Positions 52,646 to 62,296 are shown, numbered from the stretch's first letter. The stretch is DNA of 64,000 nucleotides from Clostridium felsineum DSM 794 (GCF_002006355.2 NZ_CP096980.1:1364001-1428000), one strand, 5' to 3'. Notes: generated by a model from the sequence alone, not told the origin. Numbers and translations: made by a program.

Positions 52646-53280
52646 TAAAGAAACCAGCAAGACCGATTCCAGAAAACCTATATTCAAGATTTAAATATAG
52701 GTTAGAAGAATTGAGTGGAGAGTGGTCGGAGAGAAATTTAACTTTGTTTTATCTAGCAGCAGCAACAGGCTATAGGATGCAGGATTTAGTTGATTTAACC
52801 ATAGCAGATATAAAAGTAGCACTAGAGAATGAAAAGTTTGAGATCCAGGAGAAAAAACAATTTAATGCGTGGAAAAGTCATCTTAGAAAAAATCCAAAGT
52901 CATTAAAGCCAAAGCCACAGATAAGAGAACATGATATAGAACAACCGCTAGAAACAATTTTGAAAAGATATATTAAGAATAAAAAGAAAAGTGAATATGC
53001 GTTTCCTTCGCAAAAAGGGAACGGAAGTAAACATATAAGTGCTAAAGCTTATTCAGAAATATTGAAAAAAGTAGCAAATGACAAAGCGATAAATATTAAA
53101 GGCATAACAGGACATAGTCTGAGAAAAACATACGCAAGACGATTATATGAAGCTAAAAAGGACATTGAGTATGTAAGAATTGCACTAGGTCACAAGAGTA
53201 GAGAAGTAACAAAAAAATACTTAGGACTAGAAGATGATGTAAAAGAAGATGCAGCTAAAATAGCAGCAAGTAAATTATAA
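52642..53280 (+). CDS. Second tyrosine recombinase, catalytic core only
   Basis: A 212-residue recombinase with a complete catalytic set: Arg in ATGYRMQDLVDLT, HSLRKTYARRL, LGHKSREVTKKYLG (nucleophile Tyr). It lacks the arm-binding domain and has almost no core-binding domain. Its place just before the packaging genes is far from int, so a role other than integration (dimer resolution, DNA inversion) is likely. The 257 bp after it are AT-rich with nothing I can name. Confidence 0.85.
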   Translation: MIKKPARPIPENLYSRFKYRLEELSGEWSERNLTLFYLAAATGYRMQDLVDLTIADIKVALENEKFEIQEKKQFNAWKSHLRKNPKSLKPKPQIREHDIEQPLETILKRYIKNKKKSEYAFPSQKGNGSKHISAKAYSEILKKVANDKAINIKGITGHSLRKTYARRLYEAKKDIEYVRIALGHKSREVTKKYLGLEDDVKEDAAKIAASKL

Positions 53281-53537
53281 ATAAATTCTAAAATCGGTAT
53301 TTAGGTCAAGGTTACTTATTTTAGAATAAATAAAAAAAGCCTTCCATTATATGCACTAAAAAATAAAATAAGTAATCATATATGTTATTGCCGATTGTAG
53401 AAAAACGTATTTGGCATGTATTAAAGTGCTGGTATTACTAGCTTTAAAGTATATGAAATTTAAAATATTTAAATAAAGCTAAAAATTAAACATTGAGCCT
53501 TGAAAAATGTAAAAGTCTCAATGTTGGAGGTGACAAG

Positions 53538-54014
53538 ATGAAATCTATTGAAGAGATTATAAATAGTAGTTTAGAAGAGATAGAAACTATGGTTGAGGAT
53601 AATAAAACAGATAAAGAAATAGCTAAAGAATTAGGAATAGGATACTCCACTTTTAAAAGGTATAAAGCCACAAATGAGGGTATGAAAGAAGCTATAGCGG
53701 AAGGCAAAGATAAAAAGAACCAAGCAGTTGAACAGGCAGTATATAAATGTGCTATTGGTTACAAATACTATGAAGAAGTTATAACTAAAGTTAAAGTACA
53801 AACAGAAACAGAGAAGGGACAAATACTAGAAAATGAAGAAGTAAAGATAAGCAATGTAAAAAAATATAAAGGTCCTGATCTAGCAGCACAGAAATACTGG
53901 TTGAACAATAAACAAAAGTCAAAGTGGAGTGAAGACCCTAATAAGACTGTTAATGACAAGAAACTTCTTAAACTTAAAGAAAAAGAAATTAAATCTAAGA
54001 CATTGGAGATATAG
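53538..54014 (+). CDS. HTH protein resembling a terminase small subunit
   Basis: A 158-residue protein. An HTH (NKTDKEIAKELGIGYSTFKR), then VEQAVYKCAIGYKYYEEVIT and DLAAQKYWLNNKQKSKW, a layout often seen in small-terminase-type DNA-binding proteins. A P27-type small subunit also lies further on, so the role of this one is unclear. ATG at 53538 behind GGAGGTG. Confidence 0.7.
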   Translation: MKSIEEIINSSLEEIETMVEDNKTDKEIAKELGIGYSTFKRYKATNEGMKEAIAEGKDKKNQAVEQAVYKCAIGYKYYEEVITKVKVQTETEKGQILENEEVKISNVKKYKGPDLAAQKYWLNNKQKSKWSEDPNKTVNDKKLLKLKEKEIKSKTLEI

Positions 54015-54015
54015 T

Positions 54016-54465
54016 ATGCCATTGTATCGTAAATGTTCTAAATGTAAGAAGAAAGTACCAATAGGAACTTTATGCGAATGTGAAAAGAAAGTAAGAAGAG
54101 AAAGCTATAAGGCATATAAAAAAAGAAGGATGTCAGATAAGCAGGAGGCAGAAAGGCAAAGGTTCTATAACACTAATGCATGGAAGTTTCTTAGTGACAC
54201 TGTAAAGAAACATTATCTAGGTATGTGCGTAATGTGTTGGTATAGAAACAATGAGATGGTTAACAGTGAATACACACATCACATCATAACATTAAAGGAA
54301 GACATGAATATGAGTTTGAATAAAGGTAACTGTATTCCATTATGTGATAGTTGCCATAAGAGAGTTCACATTGAATACGATAAGGGTAAAGACTATAGAA
54401 TTAAAATGCAAAACATACTAAGAACAATCATATATGAGTTTAATCAAACTTTTAAAAGAAAGTAA
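54016..54465 (+). CDS. HNH endonuclease
   Basis: A 149-residue nuclease. A Cys-rich head (CSKCKKKVPIGTLCECEKK), CVMCWYRNN, and the HNH core THHIITLKED and NCIPLCDSCHKRVH. HNH proteins beside terminase help cut DNA at packaging in cos phages. GGAG lies 7 bp before ATG 54016. Confidence 0.9.
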   Translation: MPLYRKCSKCKKKVPIGTLCECEKKVRRESYKAYKKRRMSDKQEAERQRFYNTNAWKFLSDTVKKHYLGMCVMCWYRNNEMVNSEYTHHIITLKEDMNMSLNKGNCIPLCDSCHKRVHIEYDKGKDYRIKMQNILRTIIYEFNQTFKRK

Positions 54466-54504
54466 TAGATGATGTTGTTGTAGTAATAAAAAAAGTAATC
54501 ATAA

Positions 54505-54570
54505 GAAATACCCCGGGGGGATGCGAAATTTTTTAAATAAAATTAGAAAGTCCGTGGTGCCCACACGGTC
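54505..54570. other. Probable cos region
   Basis: Between the HNH and small terminase genes lies CCCCGGGGGG (54511-54520), an extreme GC block in AT-rich DNA, then an inverted repeat CCGTG/CACGG (54552-54568). This position and composition match cohesive-end sites of HK97-like phages of Gram-positive hosts. Confidence 0.6.
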
Positions 54571-54625
54571 GAAAATATTTCCCAAAATGAGCTTTTTTAA
54601 GCCAAGCCAAAAAGGAGGAAAATTT

Positions 54626-55102
54626 ATGGCTAGACCAGCAAAAATAGTTGACAGTCAGAGTAGACACAATACAAAAGAAGAAATAGAAGCTAGAAAAGAA
54701 GTTGAAGATAAAATAAAAGGTTTGGCTGATAAAATAGAAAAACCACCTAGTTATTTAAATAAAGAGCAAAAGAAAATTTATAAGTTTATAATAAGTGAAT
54801 TGAAAGAAACTAATTTATTAACCAATTTAGATATTTTTATTTTAGCTACATGTGCAATAGCAGTTGATAGATTACAAAAAATCGAAAATATAATAAATAA
54901 AAATTTTGGTAGCATAATGAATAAAAATTTAATGGGTTCTAAAGACAAGTATACTAAAGACTTGTATAGATGTTGTAATGAACTTTCACTTTCTCCACAA
55001 AGTCGTGCGAAACTTGGAAGTTTAGCCTTAAGTAATAAAGAAAAGAAAGAGGATCCATTGCTAAAGGCACTTCAAAGTGATTTTGAAGATGATGAAGAAT
55101 GA
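54626..55102 (+). CDS. Terminase small subunit (P27 family)
   Basis: A 158-residue protein that recognises the packaging site. Family core PPSYLNKEQKKIYKFIISEL and DIFILATCAIAVDRLQ. ATG 54626 behind AAGGAGG; overlaps terL by 4 bp (ATGA). Confidence 0.9.
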   Translation: MARPAKIVDSQSRHNTKEEIEARKEVEDKIKGLADKIEKPPSYLNKEQKKIYKFIISELKETNLLTNLDIFILATCAIAVDRLQKIENIINKNFGSIMNKNLMGSKDKYTKDLYRCCNELSLSPQSRAKLGSLALSNKEKKEDPLLKALQSDFEDDEE

Positions 55103-56790
55103 TACTTTTAAATAAAGCTTTAAAATATTGTAAAGATGTTGAAAATAGTAAAGAGATAACTACAGATGAAGTTAAGCAACAATGTAAAATATTTTTAGAT
55201 GATTATAATATCAATCAATATAAAAGTGACTTTGAATTTTGTTTTTGTGAAAAGAAGTTAAAAAAAATAAATAATATACTAAAACTATTTAACTATGCTA
55301 CTGGTTTTGTAGCTGGAAAACAAGTATTAGAAGGGTTGGAAGGGTTTCAAGCCTTATTTTTATGTGCAATTTTCGGATGGAGATATAAAAATAATAAAAA
55401 GAAATTTAGGTACAGAGATGTAGTATTATTTATACCTAGAAAAAACGCAAAGAGTTTTATAGCAGCAATAGTTATCTTATTGCTTATGCTTACAGAGCAA
55501 AATTTTAGTGAATTTTATTCTATCTGTATTGATAGAGATTTAGCAAAGGAAACTAGAAAAGCAATGGCTCAACTAATAGCAGCTAGTCCATATATAGCAA
55601 AATACTTTTTTGTAAGTGATAGTGAAATTGGTATCATAAAATGTAAAATAACAAATAGTTATTATATTCCAAGAACATCAAAAGCGAATAAAAATAACTC
55701 TATTAGACCAGCTTGCTTTGTGGCTGATGAAGTTGGAGCATTTACCAAAAATGATAACATACAAGCCATGAGAAAAGGACAATTAAGTGTATTAAATCCT
55801 ATCGAAATTCAAACAACAACAGCTTACGCAGAAAGTGATTCTATTATGCTTTCTGAATTAGATTATGATAGAGCAGTATTAAATGGAGTTGTTGAAAATA
55901 AAAATTTATTTTGCTTGCTATACTACTGCAGTAAAGAAGAAGTGTGGACAGAAGAAGGCTTATACAAGGCTAATCCACTACGAATTGAACAAAACTATGA
56001 AGAGATAAGAAAAGATAGAGAAATAGCTAAAATAAAAACAATAGAGCAGGAAGAACTGTTAACTAAAAACTTTAATATATTTTTACAGACAAATGAACTT
56101 AATAAATACTTAGATATTGAATATTGGAAAAAGGGAGAAATAACAGAAGAAGAGTTTAAAGAAAAAATCAAGGGTAAAAAAGTTAAGGTTGGAGTTGATT
56201 TATCAGTAACCACTGATTTAACAGCAGTAGGAATTGAATATGAAGATGAAGGGATAATTTATTGTAAATCGCATGGTTTCTTACCAGAAGGTAGTCTTGC
56301 AAAGAGAAGAGAAAAAATTGATTATAGAGAATATGAAAGGCAAGGATACTGTGACATACATAAAGGAATGACAGTAAACTATACACTTGTAGAAGAATAT
56401 ATAAGAGGATTAGAAAGTAAATATGAGTGCACTATCGAAACAATAATAACTGATCCTATGAATGCAAAAGAAATGATGGAAAGACTTTCAGAAGATTATG
56501 ATATTGTAATGCTAAAACAAACTTATACAAATTTGAGTCCTGCAACAAAAGAATATAGAAAAGCTGTATATGATGATAAAGTTAGATATGTAAAAAATGA
56601 ATTACTTGATTGGTGTATGAACAAAGCAAGCACTACAAAAGGAAAATCAGATGATGAAATGCTTATAAAAGAGGACAAAAACAAAGAAAGAATAGATATG
56701 GTTGTAGTTTTAATTTTCTGCTATACAGAGTTTGTTGATGGAGATATACATTATAATGCAGCAGATGAATTAGATAAAATGGATTGGTAG
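55099..56790 (+). CDS. Terminase large subunit
   Basis: A 563-residue packaging motor. ATPase: Walker A-like IPRKNAKSFIAA (about 111-122) and Walker B FVADEVGAF. The nuclease domain (about 365-550) has KVGVDLSVTTDLTAV and later acidic residues (TDPMNAKEM, DDEMLI). Full length for the Terminase_1 family. Confidence 0.95.
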   Translation: MILLNKALKYCKDVENSKEITTDEVKQQCKIFLDDYNINQYKSDFEFCFCEKKLKKINNILKLFNYATGFVAGKQVLEGLEGFQALFLCAIFGWRYKNNKKKFRYRDVVLFIPRKNAKSFIAAIVILLLMLTEQNFSEFYSICIDRDLAKETRKAMAQLIAASPYIAKYFFVSDSEIGIIKCKITNSYYIPRTSKANKNNSIRPACFVADEVGAFTKNDNIQAMRKGQLSVLNPIEIQTTTAYAESDSIMLSELDYDRAVLNGVVENKNLFCLLYYCSKEEVWTEEGLYKANPLRIEQNYEEIRKDREIAKIKTIEQEELLTKNFNIFLQTNELNKYLDIEYWKKGEITEEEFKEKIKGKKVKVGVDLSVTTDLTAVGIEYEDEGIIYCKSHGFLPEGSLAKRREKIDYREYERQGYCDIHKGMTVNYTLVEEYIRGLESKYECTIETIITDPMNAKEMMERLSEDYDIVMLKQTYTNLSPATKEYRKAVYDDKVRYVKNELLDWCMNKASTTKGKSDDEMLIKEDKNKERIDMVVVLIFCYTEFVDGDIHYNAADELDKMDW

Positions 56791-56797
56791 GTGAAGT

Positions 56798-56983
56798 ATG
56801 AAAATAAAAGATAAAATAAAAGAAATAAAAGAAATAAAAGGGCATCAAGTAGCCGATATACTAACATTCATTGCCTTTATAATAGTGTTCGTAACTACAT
56901 TTTTATTAAACAAATATGTTGGCATATACATTTTGGCATTAGAATTACTTATTTTTAGCTATTTCATAGCAAAAGAGAGGTGA
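56798..56983 (+). CDS. Small two-segment membrane protein
   Basis: A 61-residue protein with a basic helical start and two hydrophobic segments (ILTFIAFIIVFVTTFLL; IYILALELLIFSYF). GGTGAAG before the ATG. Located between terL and portal; function unknown. Confidence 0.7.
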   Translation: MKIKDKIKEIKEIKGHQVADILTFIAFIIVFVTTFLLNKYVGIYILALELLIFSYFIAKER

Positions 56984-56992
56984 TAAACATAG

Positions 56993-58201
56993 ATGTTTTG
57001 GAGCAAAATGGAAAGAAGAGATACTACAGGAGGAAGTTTTAATTGGACAGCATGGGTAAAAGGTGATGATGATAGTTTATATACAACAGCTTTAAATGAA
57101 AAAAATTATCTAACAGGGCTTAATTTTTTAGGAAATAGTGTTGCAAAGTTACCTATTTTAATAAAAAAGAATACAGATAAGGGAGAAGATGAAGCAAATA
57201 ATCATTATTTAAATGATTTATTACAGTTAAGACCTAATTTAAGTATGAGTGCGTTTGACTGTATTAAAAGTTTAATAATGATGTATAAACATCAAGGCGC
57301 AGCAGGACTTTATATTGAAAGAGATCAAAAAGGAAATGTAAGTGCGCTATATCCTTGTAAAATAACACAATTTATTATAGATGATGTTGGATTAATTAAA
57401 TCAACCAATACCATAAGTAAAGTATTGGTTGATTTTGAGTGTGTAGGAGTTCAGGGAAGTTGTTTAGACAAGGATATAATTATTTTAAGAGATAATTCTT
57501 TAGATGGAATTAACAGTAAGGCTACAAGACATTATATAAAAGATACTATAGATACAAATTTAGAAGCTCAATCTTATCAAAAATCTTTATTTTCTAATGG
57601 ATTGACTAATAAATGTGTTGTACAAATGGTATCTGATATAAAAGATGAAAAAGAAATGAAAAAAATACAAGCAAAGTTCACAAGATTATATTCAAGCAAT
57701 GGGCGTATATTTACAGTACCAGCAGGATATAACGTATCTTCTTTAAATCTTTCACTTGTGGATTCACAATTTGCAGAATTAAAACTTGATGGTAAAAAGG
57801 ATATAGCCACAGCAATAGGATTACCTTATTCTTTATTACATGATGGAACAATAACAGAAGAGGATAATGTAGCCTTATTAACTAATACAATAATTCCTAT
57901 TATCATACAAATAGAGCAGGAGATGAATTGGAAACTGTTATCTTCTAAAGATAGAAAAAGTTATAAAATTGAATTTGATATTAATAGCATGTTACGTACA
58001 AGTCCCGAAAAGCAAATGACTATTATAACTAACTATGTTAAAAACGGTGTTTATTCTTTAGAGTATGCCAGAAAATTATTAGGCATAACAACGGATTTTA
58101 AGAATGAAACCGTAACTCTACCAAGTGGGCAAATTTTATTAAGAGACTTGCTAAGTGGAAAAGCAACATGGCAAAAAAATAAAGGAGGTTCCAATGATTA
58201 A
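56993..58201 (+). CDS. Portal protein (HK97 family)
   Basis: A 402-residue portal through which DNA enters the capsid. NFLGNSVAKLPILIKK near the start, the long helical middle and DIATAIGLPYSLLHDG late are typical. Overlaps the protease gene by 8 bp. Confidence 0.93.
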   Translation: MFWSKMERRDTTGGSFNWTAWVKGDDDSLYTTALNEKNYLTGLNFLGNSVAKLPILIKKNTDKGEDEANNHYLNDLLQLRPNLSMSAFDCIKSLIMMYKHQGAAGLYIERDQKGNVSALYPCKITQFIIDDVGLIKSTNTISKVLVDFECVGVQGSCLDKDIIILRDNSLDGINSKATRHYIKDTIDTNLEAQSYQKSLFSNGLTNKCVVQMVSDIKDEKEMKKIQAKFTRLYSSNGRIFTVPAGYNVSSLNLSLVDSQFAELKLDGKKDIATAIGLPYSLLHDGTITEEDNVALLTNTIIPIIIQIEQEMNWKLLSSKDRKSYKIEFDINSMLRTSPEKQMTIITNYVKNGVYSLEYARKLLGITTDFKNETVTLPSGQILLRDLLSGKATWQKNKGGSND

Positions 58202-58805
58202 TAAGGAAGAGAAAAGAGAATATAGAAAAGTATCGAATTATGAAGTAAGACAATTACAAGATAGCAATATGACAGAGATAACTGGATACATAGCAAAGTT
58301 TAACAGCGTAACAGAATTATTTGAAGGTTTTTTTGAAAAGATTGATCCACATGCTTTCGATAATACGTTAGCGGATGGACATAATATTTTCCTGTTATAT
58401 CATCACGATTGGAGTAAGCCACTTGCAAGTACTAAAATAGGTACTTTACAATTAAATAGTGATGATGTGGGATTAAAATTCACGGCAACCATAAATAATA
58501 ATATAAGCTATGTTAAAGATGTTATAGAGTTAATAAATGAAGGTTTAGTTTGTGGTTGTTCTTTTGGTTTTTGCTGTATAAATGATAGTTCAGAATATAA
58601 TTCACAAGATGATACTATTACAAGGACTTTACTAGAGGTAGAACTTTCAGAGGGTTCACTTTTGTGCATACCAGCGTATGAGGATACAGAGGTATTTGCA
58701 AGAGCAAAGATGATTGAAAAGGAAGAAAGAGATAAACTCCAGAAACAAAAGAGTTTGGAAATTAGAAAAAAGAAAATAGAAATTGAACTAGAGCTAATGA
58801 ATTAG
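58194..58805 (+). CDS. Prohead protease (HK97 family)
   Basis: A 203-residue serine protease that matures the capsid. ITGYIAKFNSVTELF, the His in LLYHHDWSKPLAST, and the Ser in EGLVCGCSFGF region. ATG 58194 behind AAGGAGG. Confidence 0.92.
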   Translation: MINKEEKREYRKVSNYEVRQLQDSNMTEITGYIAKFNSVTELFEGFFEKIDPHAFDNTLADGHNIFLLYHHDWSKPLASTKIGTLQLNSDDVGLKFTATINNNISYVKDVIELINEGLVCGCSFGFCCINDSSEYNSQDDTITRTLLEVELSEGSLLCIPAYEDTEVFARAKMIEKEERDKLQKQKSLEIRKKKIEIELELMN

Positions 58806-58816
58806 TTCTTTTTTTA
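58785..58816 (+). terminator. Hairpin terminator before the major capsid gene
   Basis: Arms GAACTA and TAGTTC with extra inner pairs, then seven T; overlaps the protease stop. Confidence 0.55.
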
Positions 58817-58851
58817 TATAAAAAATTAAGAATAAGAAAAGGAGTGTTTTT

Positions 58852-59946
58852 ATGAAAATTGAAGAATTAAGAAGTGCAAAGGATGCAAAAATCAAAGAGG
58901 TTAGAAGTTTAAATGAAGCAAATAAGATTGATGAAGCAGAGAAGACAATGGAAGAAGTTAGAAAATTAGACAAGCAAATAAAAATAGAAGAGGAACTTGA
59001 AGAAAATGAGAAGAGAGGTTTAGAAAATCAAAAAAAACAGAAAGAAAACAGAAAAACTAATACAGAAGTTAATGAAATGAGGGCATTAACAAAGTATGTA
59101 ATTAAGAAAGAAGAATTAACTCCAGAAGAAAGGGCAGTTATAAAAACTTCTGATAATAGTGCAGTATTACCACCACAATTTATAAATCAATTACAAGAAA
59201 TTAAAAAGGGATTTGGATCATTAAAAGAAATATGTGATGTTATTCCAGTTACTAAAAATGAAGGGACTATTCCAGTAGTTGATTACGATCAGAATGAAAT
59301 GGCAGATATAGCAGAAGGTGCAGATATAGTTGATGGTACTTTAGTTACAACAGATTTAACATTTAAATGTGGTAAAGTTGGTTTAATACAAACATTATCA
59401 AGCGAATTAATTGATGATGCTGAAATTGAAATCGAGCAGATTGCACAAAATAACTTTACAGAAATTTCAGTGGCAAAAGAAAATAAAAAAATTCTTACAA
59501 TTATAGATACTAATGCAACAGAAGTTACAGGGGCAACAGATTATACAGCTTTAGAAGATATAATGGCTAAAGCCCTGCCAGCAGTTAAGTCAGGGTTAAT
59601 TACACTTGTAAATGTTGAAGCATATGCGCACTTAAAAAATATGAAAGATAAACAAGGAAGAAATCTAGATTTAATAACAACTGGAGCAGATGGAAAAGAG
59701 TACTATAATGGTAAGCCAATTTATACGTTCGATTCTTCGTTAGTTACTCCAAGTACAGGAATGACTAAAATATTTTATTCGTTAAATTCTAAAGAAGCGG
59801 CTAAATTTATAGAAAGAATGGGTGTGACTGTAGCAAGAAGCACAGAAGCTGGATTCAACGACGATACTATTAAATTACGTGTTTTGGAAAGAATAGATGT
59901 TGCAAAAGGTTCAGTTAGAAGCATAAAGAAAATTGAATTAGCTTAA
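58852..59946 (+). CDS. Major capsid protein (HK97 fold)
   Basis: A 364-residue capsid protein. The first about 95 residues are a charged coiled coil, the delta scaffold removed by the protease; the mature part begins near LTKYVIKKEELTPEER and includes DVIPVTKNEGTIPVVD. GGAGTG before the ATG. Confidence 0.94.
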   Translation: MKIEELRSAKDAKIKEVRSLNEANKIDEAEKTMEEVRKLDKQIKIEEELEENEKRGLENQKKQKENRKTNTEVNEMRALTKYVIKKEELTPEERAVIKTSDNSAVLPPQFINQLQEIKKGFGSLKEICDVIPVTKNEGTIPVVDYDQNEMADIAEGADIVDGTLVTTDLTFKCGKVGLIQTLSSELIDDAEIEIEQIAQNNFTEISVAKENKKILTIIDTNATEVTGATDYTALEDIMAKALPAVKSGLITLVNVEAYAHLKNMKDKQGRNLDLITTGADGKEYYNGKPIYTFDSSLVTPSTGMTKIFYSLNSKEAAKFIERMGVTVARSTEAGFNDDTIKLRVLERIDVAKGSVRSIKKIELA

Positions 59947-59977
59947 AAAGGAGAGGATAATTTCGTCCCCTTTTTAT
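59945..59977 (+). terminator. Hairpin terminator after the major capsid gene
   Basis: AAAAAGG..GGA pairs with TCCCCTTTTT (59966-59975) with a 3-base bulge, then T-rich sequence; overlaps the capsid stop. Confidence 0.45.
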
Positions 59978-59995
59978 ATTAAGAGGTGAATTAGC

Positions 59996-60277
59996 GTGGC
60001 AACTTTAGATGATATGAAAAATTATTTAAGAGTAGATTCTGATGATTTTAATGAAGATATACAATCACTTATTGATAGTACTCAAATTTATATAGATAGT
60101 TGTGTTGGTACTGCCTATAAAGAAAGTAATGATATGGTTAAACTAGCAGATTTATTATTAAAAAAAATTGTTAGTGATAATTATGATAGCAAAAGTCAGT
60201 ATGTTAGTACTAAAACAACAATTGATAATATGACTACAACTATTTTAGATATATTATCTAATTATGATGGAACTTAG
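59996..60277 (+). CDS. Head-tail connector (gp6-like)
   Basis: A 93-residue protein; GTG start behind GAGGTGAA. The pattern ATLDDMKNYLRVDSDDFNED with helices IQSLIDSTQIYIDS is typical of gp6-like connectors. Confidence 0.88.
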   Translation: MATLDDMKNYLRVDSDDFNEDIQSLIDSTQIYIDSCVGTAYKESNDMVKLADLLLKKIVSDNYDSKSQYVSTKTTIDNMTTTILDILSNYDGT

Positions 60278-60285
60278 GTGATATT

Positions 60286-60645
60286 ATGAAGATGCAAGCT
60301 GGAAGTTTAAATAAAAAAATAACAATACAGAGATATAATAAATCAAAAATTGTTTATGATGATGAAGGAAATCCAACTACAGATGGTTGGTATGATTTTA
60401 CTACTAAATTTGCAAGTATAAATAATTTATATGGTAATGAGTTTTGGAGTGCTAAGGCAGTAAATCAGCAAGACACAGTTAATTTTATAATAAGGTATTC
60501 TAAAAGCATAAGTGATATAGAAAAAGCTAACGGAGCTAAAATTTATCGTATTTTGTGGCAAGATAAAATTTATAATTTAGATTTTATTGATAATGTAAAT
60601 TATTCTAATACATTTTATAAGATAAAGGCTAAAGCGGTGAATTAA
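60286..60645 (+). CDS. Head closure / head-tail adaptor protein
   Basis: A 119-residue small beta-barrel (MQAGSLNKKITIQRYNKSK; GNEFWSAKAVNQQDTVNFII) of the SPP1 gp16-like adaptor family. Confidence 0.88.
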   Translation: MKMQAGSLNKKITIQRYNKSKIVYDDEGNPTTDGWYDFTTKFASINNLYGNEFWSAKAVNQQDTVNFIIRYSKSISDIEKANGAKIYRILWQDKIYNLDFIDNVNYSNTFYKIKAKAVN

Positions 60646-60646
60646 C

Positions 60647-61006
60647 ATGGCTGGAATAGTAGTAGATGGATTAGATAATTTAATAGAAGATATGGATAAA
60701 ATCACTTTAACTGATTCAGACAAAAAGAAAGTTATGAAAAATGCTATAGAAGCAGCATACACAGAAGTTCAGCAAAACGCACCTAAAAGGAAGGGTGGAA
60801 TAGAAAAAGGAATTAAAGAAACTGTAAAGGTTCAAGATTTTGCAGTTGTTGGACAAATAATACTAGGTACCTGGTATACACAATTTACAGAGTATGGAAC
60901 AAGTAAACAAAAGAAATATGTTGGTTGGTTTGAGAGAAGCATTGATAAAACAATGGATGAAGTAATAGGAAAATTAGCAGATGGATTATTTGAGAAAGCA
61001 AGGTGA
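60647..61006 (+). CDS. HK97 gp10-like tail component
   Basis: A 119-residue protein with NAPKRKGGIEKGIKETV and TQFTEYGTSKQKKYVGW, the classic gp10-like pattern; a neck-tail junction protein. One base separates it from the previous stop. Confidence 0.9.
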   Translation: MAGIVVDGLDNLIEDMDKITLTDSDKKKVMKNAIEAAYTEVQQNAPKRKGGIEKGIKETVKVQDFAVVGQIILGTWYTQFTEYGTSKQKKYVGWFERSIDKTMDEVIGKLADGLFEKAR

Positions 61007-61010
61007 TGAG

Positions 61011-61364
61011 GTGAATATAAAAAGTTATGTAAGAAATCTTTTAATGGATTCAACTATTATAAATCTTACAGCAGATAAAATAGTATATTTTCTTCATGCT
61101 CAAAACCCTACACCACCTTACATTGAGTATGAATTTGTAGATGAAAATGGTGCATTTTATGAGGAAGGTGAAGAAATAGAAACTAATTATTCTTTACAGG
61201 TAGATGTATTTACAAAGGGTACAAGCAGCACAGAAATAGAGGAAGCAGTAAAAGTAAAGCTAAAAGAAAATGGATTTATTAGACAAAGTTTAGCCAATTT
61301 ACATGAAGACACAACAGATTTAGATCATACAGCAATATGGTTCTTAGGAACTTTAGGAGACTAA
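61011..61364 (+). CDS. Tail terminator-like protein
   Basis: A 117-residue protein; GTG start behind AAGGTGATGAG. LHAQNPTPPYIEYEFVDE and SLQVDVFTKGT fit the tail-completion (gpU/gp17-like) group. Position in the connector cluster supports this. Confidence 0.78.
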   Translation: MNIKSYVRNLLMDSTIINLTADKIVYFLHAQNPTPPYIEYEFVDENGAFYEEGEEIETNYSLQVDVFTKGTSSTEIEEAVKVKLKENGFIRQSLANLHEDTTDLDHTAIWFLGTLGD

Positions 61365-61383
61365 ATAAATTAGTCTTTTTTTA
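61358..61383 (+). terminator. Hairpin terminator before the major tail gene
   Basis: Arms AGACTAA and TTAGTCT with a 5-base loop, followed by six T; overlaps the upstream stop. Confidence 0.6.
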
Positions 61384-61414
61384 TTATTAAAAAATAGAAA
61401 GGAAGTTGATATTA

Positions 61415-62296
61415 ATGGCAACAGTAAACGTTGATAAATTATATTTAGCAACTATAACAAAAGACGAGAAAGGAACAGGCGGTTTAGTATTTGGTACACC
61501 AGAGTATATAGAAGGTATTCAATCATTCCAAGCAAAGGTAAAGACAAATACAGGGGAACACTACGAGGAAGGTGTTCTTACTGACCAAGACACTACTTTG
61601 CAAAACATAGAAATAAGTTTTGATCTTGGGCATGTTAAAAATACACAAATGGCAAAATATCTCGGAAACCATGTGGCAAGTAAAGGTGGTGTCTATGCTT
61701 TAAAAGATGATGTAGCGCCATATATTGCTATACTTGTTAAATATACTTTAGCTGGCGGAAAAGGATTTGGATATAAAGTTTACTATAAAGGAAAGTTAAC
61801 TCCAGTTGATGAGACACTAAAGCAACAGGAAGGAAAAATAGATTATCAAGATACTACAGTATCATCCACATTCCAGCCACTTAACAACAATGGACTATGG
61901 AAATATGGGGTTGAAACTATAGACCCTAATTGTCCAGATAACATTGATACTTTATTCTTCCAGAGCGTAATAATTCCAGCCGAACAAGAAATTAGTGCGT
62001 TGGAGATATCTTCTATTACTCCAGTTAACGGTGGTACCAATGTAGCATTAAATGTTAAACCGACAATAACATTTAATAATGCAATAGCTGAAAATAATAT
62101 AAGTGTATTTAGTGATACAGATAGTACGCCAATAAATATAACAATATCTTTTGATGATACTCAAAAGATATGTACCATAACACCAAACGCTAATTTAGCA
62201 ACTAACAAAAAATACGAAATAGTACTGGCAGGTACAAAGGATATATATGGGCAAAAGCTAACGTCAGTTATAAGCTTTACTACAGTAACAGCATAA
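61415..62296 (+). CDS. Major tail protein with C-terminal Ig-like domain
   Basis: A 293-residue tail tube protein. The tube domain (about 1-190) has ATVNVDKLYLATITKDEKG and YKVYYKGKLTPVDETLKQQE. The last 100 residues (SITPVNGGTNVALNVKPTIT ... YEIVLAGTKDIYG) form a Big_5-type Ig-like domain, expected to project from the tail and bind host surfaces. AAAGGAAG before ATG 61415. Confidence 0.9.
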   Translation: MATVNVDKLYLATITKDEKGTGGLVFGTPEYIEGIQSFQAKVKTNTGEHYEEGVLTDQDTTLQNIEISFDLGHVKNTQMAKYLGNHVASKGGVYALKDDVAPYIAILVKYTLAGGKGFGYKVYYKGKLTPVDETLKQQEGKIDYQDTTVSSTFQPLNNNGLWKYGVETIDPNCPDNIDTLFFQSVIIPAEQEISALEISSITPVNGGTNVALNVKPTITFNNAIAENNISVFSDTDSTPINITISFDDTQKICTITPNANLATNKKYEIVLAGTKDIYGQKLTSVISFTTVTA

